Assembly: GCF_002366715.1 (NCBI RefSeq)
Contig: NZ_DFBS01000003.1
Location: 50,975-114,974 of the forward strand
Origin: Halomonas sp. UBA3074
GTDB lineage: Bacteria > Pseudomonadota > Gammaproteobacteria > Pseudomonadales > Halomonadaceae
DNA: 64,000 nt
Direction of reading: 5' to 3'
This document shows, piece after piece, positions 60,657 to 64,000 of this stretch. Positions within the stretch are counted from its first letter, which is position 1. Each line of letters begins with the position of its first letter. Below the pieces are notes generated by a model, which was given only the letters and a program-made list of their open reading frames with translations, did no database searches and was not told where the DNA came from. Position numbers and translations under genes: made by a program.

Positions 60657-61469
60657 ATGATGCAGAATGTAATGCCTAACCCTGGTTTCGGTACGTTTCG
60701 CCTGGAAGGCGATACGCTCAAGCAAAGTATTCATGCGGCGCTTGAGGCAGGGTACCGTCACATTGATACGGCGCAGTTTTATGGTAATGAAGCGGAAGTG
60801 GGTGCAGCGATTCATGACAGTGATGTGCACCGCAGCGATATTTTTCTTACCACCAAGGTGTGGTTTGACAATCTTGAGCCTGCCACGCTGAAGGCCAGCG
60901 TAGAGGAAAGCCTTGAGAAACTGGATACAGGTTACGTGGATCTGTTATTGATTCACTGGCCGTCGCCCAATAATGAAGTGCCGATGGCGGATTACTTAAC
61001 GGCCCTTAAAGACGTCAAAGCAGAAGGTAAGGCGCGCCATATTGGTATTTCCAATTTCACCTGCGAGCAGGTAGACGAAGCGATTAGTATTTTGGGCAAA
61101 GGTGAAATTCTGACCAATCAGATTGAGGTTCACCCTTTCCTTCAGAACCGTAAACTGGCGGAGCATTGCGAGCATCAAGGTCTTCAGGTCACCGCCTTTA
61201 TGCCGCTGGCCGTCGGTAAGGTAATGGAAGACCCGACGCTTCAGAAAATTGCCGACGCCCATGGCGTAACACCTGCGCAAATTACCTTGGCTTGGGTAAA
61301 CCAGCGCAATATGATCACCATCCCGTCTTCCACCAAGGCGCGAAATATTCAAAGCAACATTGCTGCCTTTGATTTAGTGCTAAGCGACAGTGACATGGCC
61401 GATATTGCCATGCTGGATCGCCAAGAGCGTATTGCTAATCCGGATTTCGCGCCCGCTTGGGATGAGTAA
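60657..61469 (+). CDS. dkgB: Aldo/keto reductase, DkgB-like
   Basis: A 270-residue AKR barrel. The catalytic tetrad is visible as Asp in HIDTAQFYG, Tyr in the same motif, Lys in FLTTKVW and His in LLIHWPSP; the NADPH site is IPSSTKARNIQSN. It resembles E. coli DkgB (2,5-diketo-D-gluconate reductase B, also methylglyoxal reductase). AAAAGG lies six bases before ATG 60657; ATG 60660 and 60651 are alternatives. Confidence 0.88.
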   Translation: MMQNVMPNPGFGTFRLEGDTLKQSIHAALEAGYRHIDTAQFYGNEAEVGAAIHDSDVHRSDIFLTTKVWFDNLEPATLKASVEESLEKLDTGYVDLLLIHWPSPNNEVPMADYLTALKDVKAEGKARHIGISNFTCEQVDEAISILGKGEILTNQIEVHPFLQNRKLAEHCEHQGLQVTAFMPLAVGKVMEDPTLQKIADAHGVTPAQITLAWVNQRNMITIPSSTKARNIQSNIAAFDLVLSDSDMADIAMLDRQERIANPDFAPAWDE

Positions 61470-61521
61470 GCAGCCGGAATAGGCAAGGCGAGGAACGCTG
61501 AAACTTAATAGATGTCTTAAT

Positions 61522-61546
61522 CGATGCCTGCTAAAAGCAGGCATCG
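61522..61546 (+). terminator. Terminator of dkgB
   Basis: CGATGCCTGCT pairs perfectly with AGCAGGCATCG around AAA, 52 bases after the stop, followed by TTCATTGTT. Confidence 0.75.
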
Positions 61547-61573
61547 TTCATTGTTAAAAGCACGGAGCTAATA

Positions 61574-61723
61574 ATGAAACACTGTAAAATTCAAGACAAC
61601 GCGTTAAAAGCGCAACTGCGCACACCAATGTTTAAAATACAGCAGCAAACCCCGAAAAAAGGCAAGGGCAGCTACTCCCGTAAAGGTCGAATAAATAAAC
61701 AGGCATATAGCCAAGCCGCTTGA
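61574..61723 (+). CDS. arfA: Alternative ribosome-rescue factor A
   Basis: A 49-residue basic protein recognisable as ArfA: KIQDNALKAQL matches the N-terminal ribosome-binding helix (KDNAIEALL in E. coli) and PKKGKGSYSRKGR the Arg/Lys/Gly tail that enters the mRNA channel. ArfA recruits release factor 2 to ribosomes stalled on broken mRNAs when trans-translation fails. CGGAG precedes the ATG. The last seven codons and the TGA stop lie within the left arm of a long hairpin (61704-61772), as expected for an mRNA that is cut so that tmRNA keeps the protein low. Confidence 0.88.
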   Translation: MKHCKIQDNALKAQLRTPMFKIQQQTPKKGKGSYSRKGRINKQAYSQAA

Positions 61724-61772
61724 TGGGCAGTTGTGCGATCAAGACGTGTTCATCAAGCGCTTTGGCTATATG
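61704..61772 (+). promoter_or_regulatory. Long hairpin covering the arfA stop codon
   Basis: The 22-base arms at 61704-61725 and 61751-61772 are complementary except at two positions, with a 25-base loop. The TGA stop (61721-61723) lies in the left arm. No T tract follows, so RNase III cleavage is more likely than intrinsic termination. In E. coli a comparable hairpin yields non-stop arfA mRNA. Confidence 0.8.
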
Positions 61773-61798
61773 TCGGTTACTTTCCTGAAGGCTTAAAC

Positions 61799-61825
61799 GC
61801 CCCGGCCACAATGGGTGGCCGGGGC
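61799..61825. terminator. GC-rich hairpin between arfA and the response regulator
   Basis: GCCCCGGCCAC pairs perfectly with GTGGCCGGGGC around a 5-base loop. On the minus strand it is followed by GTTTAAG and lies 54 bases past the response regulator stop, so it probably terminates that gene and possibly the arfA RNA. Confidence 0.6.
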
Positions 61826-61878
61826 CCTCACTATGTCAAGCGGCTCCCGTCGTGAAGGTACGATGGTGGGGCCTTAAC

Positions 61879-62592
61879 CTATTTAGCTAATGGCTCGTCC
61901 TGAGTCACCTGGCACCTTTCCATTCGGTACCCCGATTGATAAACGCTGCGTAGCCGCAGGCCGTGTCGGCCATCTAGTTCCAGCTTGCGGCGAAGGCGGC
62001 TTACGTGGGTGTCCACCGTACGTGTCGATACATCGCCCTTAATGCCCCATATCAACTCCAATAAATGCGCGCGTGTTATCAGCTCGCCAACTTTGGAAAA
62101 GAAAAGCGCCGCTAACCGATACTCCCGCTCGGTAAGGCCAACGGCTCTATCTGCCACGCTGATATAGTGCTCCTCCGTATGCAGAGTGAACGTATCGGGG
62201 CATGACGACGCAGGGCGCGGCGTCGAGTAGCCTGACCGCCTTCCAAGCGCGCTCACCCTGGCAATCAGTTCATTGGGGCGAAGCGGTTTGGCAAGAAAAT
62301 CATCCGCGCCTTGCTCTAGTGCTTTCACGACGTTGTCTTCACCCTGACTAGCGGTAATAAATAGGATGGGCCCGCGCCAACCCTCATGTTGGCGTAAATG
62401 CAACACCACATCCATTCCGCAGCTATCGGGAAGCTGCCAATCAATGATCAGGAAATCAAATGATTGCTGCTGGGTAGCGCGACGCAGCTCACTGGCGCGC
62501 GTAAATAGAGCAACCTCATGGCCCGCGCTGGTAAGGCACGCCTCAATAAAAGCCTGCTGGTCAAGATCATCTTCAAGTACGCCAATATGCAT
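61879..62592 (-). CDS. OmpR-family response regulator
   Basis: A 237-residue two-domain regulator. The receiver (residues 1-118) has acidic residues in LEDDLDQQ, the phospho-acceptor Asp in LIIDWQLPD (~52), FITAS Thr and the AKPLRPNEL lysine. The DNA-binding winged helix (~130-230) has LTEREYRLAALFFS, LLELIWG and RTVDTHVSRLRRKLEL. It is divergent from genes for a periplasmic protein and a membrane sensor, which suggests these form its signal input. That sensor is truncated in this genome. Confidence 0.92.
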   Translation of the reverse strand: MHIGVLEDDLDQQAFIEACLTSAGHEVALFTRASELRRATQQQSFDFLIIDWQLPDSCGMDVVLHLRQHEGWRGPILFITASQGEDNVVKALEQGADDFLAKPLRPNELIARVSALGRRSGYSTPRPASSCPDTFTLHTEEHYISVADRAVGLTEREYRLAALFFSKVGELITRAHLLELIWGIKGDVSTRTVDTHVSRLRRKLELDGRHGLRLRSVYQSGYRMERCQVTQDEPLAK

Positions 62593-62836
62593 GATCAGTT
62601 CCCTTATTATGGTCTTATTAATGCCATGTAAATGGGGGCGGTAAGCTCATCCACTAAGCTTAGTTGATAATGCTACGTTGACACAAAGGTTCACAGTTAA
62701 CCTTTCGGCGGCCGTTATACAATGCCAGCACACTCAACTGTTTACACCGAGGTGCAGCATGAGGCGTCGTACTATGATCCACCGCCAGTGTCACAGTGCT
62801 AAGGTTTCTCCCCGACCTAACGTTCATCACCGTTCC

Positions 62837-63340
62837 ATGGGGCAAAAATGCCGAGCATATATACTGGTGGCGCTGTTAGTTTTGCTGTCTTCCCATGCTA
62901 TCGCTTTGGACTTACCTGAAGGCCCGGTCATATTGGTGGTAAGTGGCAAGGTAGGCCACACCAATGTCGGCAACGAAGCCCATTTTGATAAAGCAATGTT
63001 AGAAGCCTTGACTCAGCACGAAACGCTTACGCATACCCCTTGGTATGACGGTGAGGTTCGCTTTTCTGGCCCATTGGGGCGTGACATTTTGGAAGCGGTT
63101 GGTGCTGAAGGAGAAAGCCTGCGTGTCGTTGCATTAAATGATTACGCGTCGACACTTCCTATCAGTGATTTTGAAAATTTCGATGTGATTCTAGCCATGC
63201 AGGCAAATGGCAAAACGCTGCGCGTTCGTGATCATGGCCCTCTATTCGTTATCTACCCTTTTGATCAGTATCCAGAACTGCTGAATGAAGAGATCCTTTC
63301 GCGTTCAGTGTGGCAGGTGAAGCGTATAGACATTAATTAA
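62837..63340 (+). CDS. Periplasmic protein with oxidoreductase molybdopterin-binding (SUOX-like) fold
   Basis: A 167-residue protein with a clean signal peptide (MGQKCRAYILVALLVLLSSH, cleavage near AIA/LD). The mature part reads like the small molybdopterin-binding/SUOX-like domain found beside signalling genes: VILVVSGKVG, FDKAMLEAL, HTPWYDGEVRFSGPLGRDILEAVGA and DYASTLPISDF, ending GPLFVIYPFD. No Cys ligand for the cofactor is evident in the mature part, so it may sense a ligand, not catalyse. ATG 62759 has a better ribosome site (GAGG) but would put a 26-residue basic extension before the signal. The sensor gene follows after 18 bases. Confidence 0.65.
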   Translation: MGQKCRAYILVALLVLLSSHAIALDLPEGPVILVVSGKVGHTNVGNEAHFDKAMLEALTQHETLTHTPWYDGEVRFSGPLGRDILEAVGAEGESLRVVALNDYASTLPISDFENFDVILAMQANGKTLRVRDHGPLFVIYPFDQYPELLNEEILSRSVWQVKRIDIN

Positions 63341-63358
63341 AATAAAAAGAGCAGACGT

Positions 63359-63865
63359 ATGTTAGCCATAATTAAGGTTTATTTTTCACGACGGGCTAGG
63401 GTCGCTACTTTTTCAGCGATCCTTTTTTTTCTTTCAGCGTTAACGGCTGGGGGCGTCATTTTTAATCGGCAGCATGCGTTAGAGAATCGTCTGCTTGAAA
63501 ATTTGTTATGGGCTGGCTATCAGTACGATCGTGAGGTGCGCGAGCTTCGTTTGATACTTCTTGAGATCAGCAGCGGTAATAGCTCTGTTGACGATATTCT
63601 CCTACGGTATGAAATCCTCTTTAGTAGGAAGACTTTGTTTTTTCAAGGTGATATCGGTCAGGTGGTTCATAAACTTGATCACATTGGCGAGTTGATTCGG
63701 CAAACCGAAGCCATAATTTTGGAAATGGATGATCTGCTTGTTCCGCTTTGGGAAAACTCTGCTGTATTAAATAACTACTTGTTAACGACACTGTTAGATA
63801 AAACGTCTCTCTTACAAAAATTGACAGGCACAATCTTAGTAGAAACCAATACTCATGTGAGTTAA
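63359..63865 (+). pseudogene. Truncated membrane sensor protein (N-terminal part only)
   Basis: A 168-residue frame with one N-terminal membrane helix (residues ~17-36) and a largely helical periplasmic segment to the end. There is no second membrane helix and no kinase, GGDEF or other output domain, although sensors of this layout always have them. The frame stops at 63865, just where sequence that looks like an insertion element begins. It is interpreted as the remains of a histidine kinase or cyclase gene, co-transcribed with the periplasmic protein gene upstream and functionally tied to the response regulator at 61879. A natural short protein is possible but less likely. Confidence 0.6.
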
Positions 63866-64000
63866 GCTCAAGTCTGGTCTATGGGAGGAGGTAGGAAGGG
63901 TGGCGTATCCTGTTGATTGATCACGACCAAGATCTCAACCAACACGAGTGGATACGCCATGGCCGATTCTACCCTCCGGACTCTTTCACAACCAGAACCC
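63866..64000 (+). mobile_element. Left end of an insertion sequence (probably IS256-like), cut by the window edge
   Basis: After the truncated sensor frame the sequence changes character. It holds an inverted repeat (GGCGTATCC at 63902-63910 with GGATACGCC at 63950-63958), whose right arm touches the start codon of a new frame. The exact left boundary and target duplication cannot be set because the right end is outside the window. Confidence 0.5.
63959..64000 (+). CDS. Partial transposase N-terminus
   Basis: Fourteen codons, MADSTLRTLSQPEP, are open to the window edge. The wording resembles the opening of IS256-family transposases (M-x-D-x-T-L/I-R-x-L-x-Q-P-E), but so short a stretch cannot prove it. 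The hairpin directly before the ATG would hide the ribosome site in read-through transcripts, a known protective feature of insertion sequences. Confidence 0.45.
   Translation, partial: MADSTLRTLSQPEP

Noticed and set aside
1..64000. CRISPR arrays, tRNA or rRNA genes, prophage or integrative element borders
   Set aside because: No spaced repeat arrays, cloverleaf-like sequences, phage genes or integrases were seen; only the insertion sequence at the right edge is supported.

Overview
The window looks like a chromosomal segment of a moderately halophilic gammaproteobacterium, most likely Halomonas or a close relative in the Halomonadaceae. This is a judgement from gene content (GntR-controlled TRAP uptake with oxidative uronate catabolism, nasA-cobA-kinase next to nirBD, ArgP/ArgO, SpeG, ArfA), acidic proteins and a GC-rich but not extreme base composition; no 16S gene is present. 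No rRNA, tRNA, CRISPR array or prophage was seen. The only mobile element evident is an insertion sequence that begins in the last ~130 bases.

Layout. 1-3.8 kb: small housekeeping genes (cold-shock protein, Trp-rich small protein, Atu4866-like protein, dicarboxylate symporter, nucleoside deaminase, YqaE-type membrane peptide). 3.9-9.9 kb: a TonB-dependent receptor resembling PqqU/YncD, convergent with a membrane PQQ glucose dehydrogenase (gcd), followed by a CurA-like reductase; together these suggest PQQ scavenging that feeds periplasmic sugar oxidation. 10-18 kb: RlpA-like protein, PPC-repeat exported protein, Nudix hydrolase, DMT exporter with divergent LysR regulator, cytochrome b561, a 7TM diguanylate cyclase and argP. 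18.4-25.6 kb: a siderophore block (exporter, fhuF, fhuC, cytochrome b561, siderophore-interacting reductase, fused fhuB) with four Fur-box-like sites. It sits between the divergent argP and argO. 26-31.8 kb: threonine aldolase, FAD oxidoreductase, speG, two paralogous microproteins, a hydrolase and a phosphoesterase.

32-41.2 kb is a complete oxidative hexuronate pathway: TRAP importer (DctPQM), uronate dehydrogenase, galactarolactone isomerase and cycloisomerase, KdgD and alpha-ketoglutarate semialdehyde dehydrogenase, with a GntR/FadR regulator. Two matching TGTA-N8-TACA palindromes lie upstream of kdgD and of the regulator. 41.3-48.8 kb: Ldh-type reductase, alanine/glycine symporter, MocR regulator, MFS and CDF transporters, and an alpha/beta hydrolase.

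48.9-59.3 kb is assimilatory nitrate reduction. nasB-like, nirB and nirD run leftward; nasA, cobA and a PP2C-kinase fusion run rightward from a shared 750-base control region. Both transcripts carry a leader with a strong intrinsic terminator just before the first gene, hexaloop hairpins upstream and an identical 10-base element at the terminator foot. This points to two-sided control by an ANTAR-type (NasT/NasR) antiterminator. 59.3-64 kb: MFS exporter, DkgB-like reductase, arfA whose stop codon lies inside a long hairpin, and a response regulator divergent from a periplasmic molybdopterin-fold protein and a sensor gene that ends without an output domain at the start of an insertion sequence.
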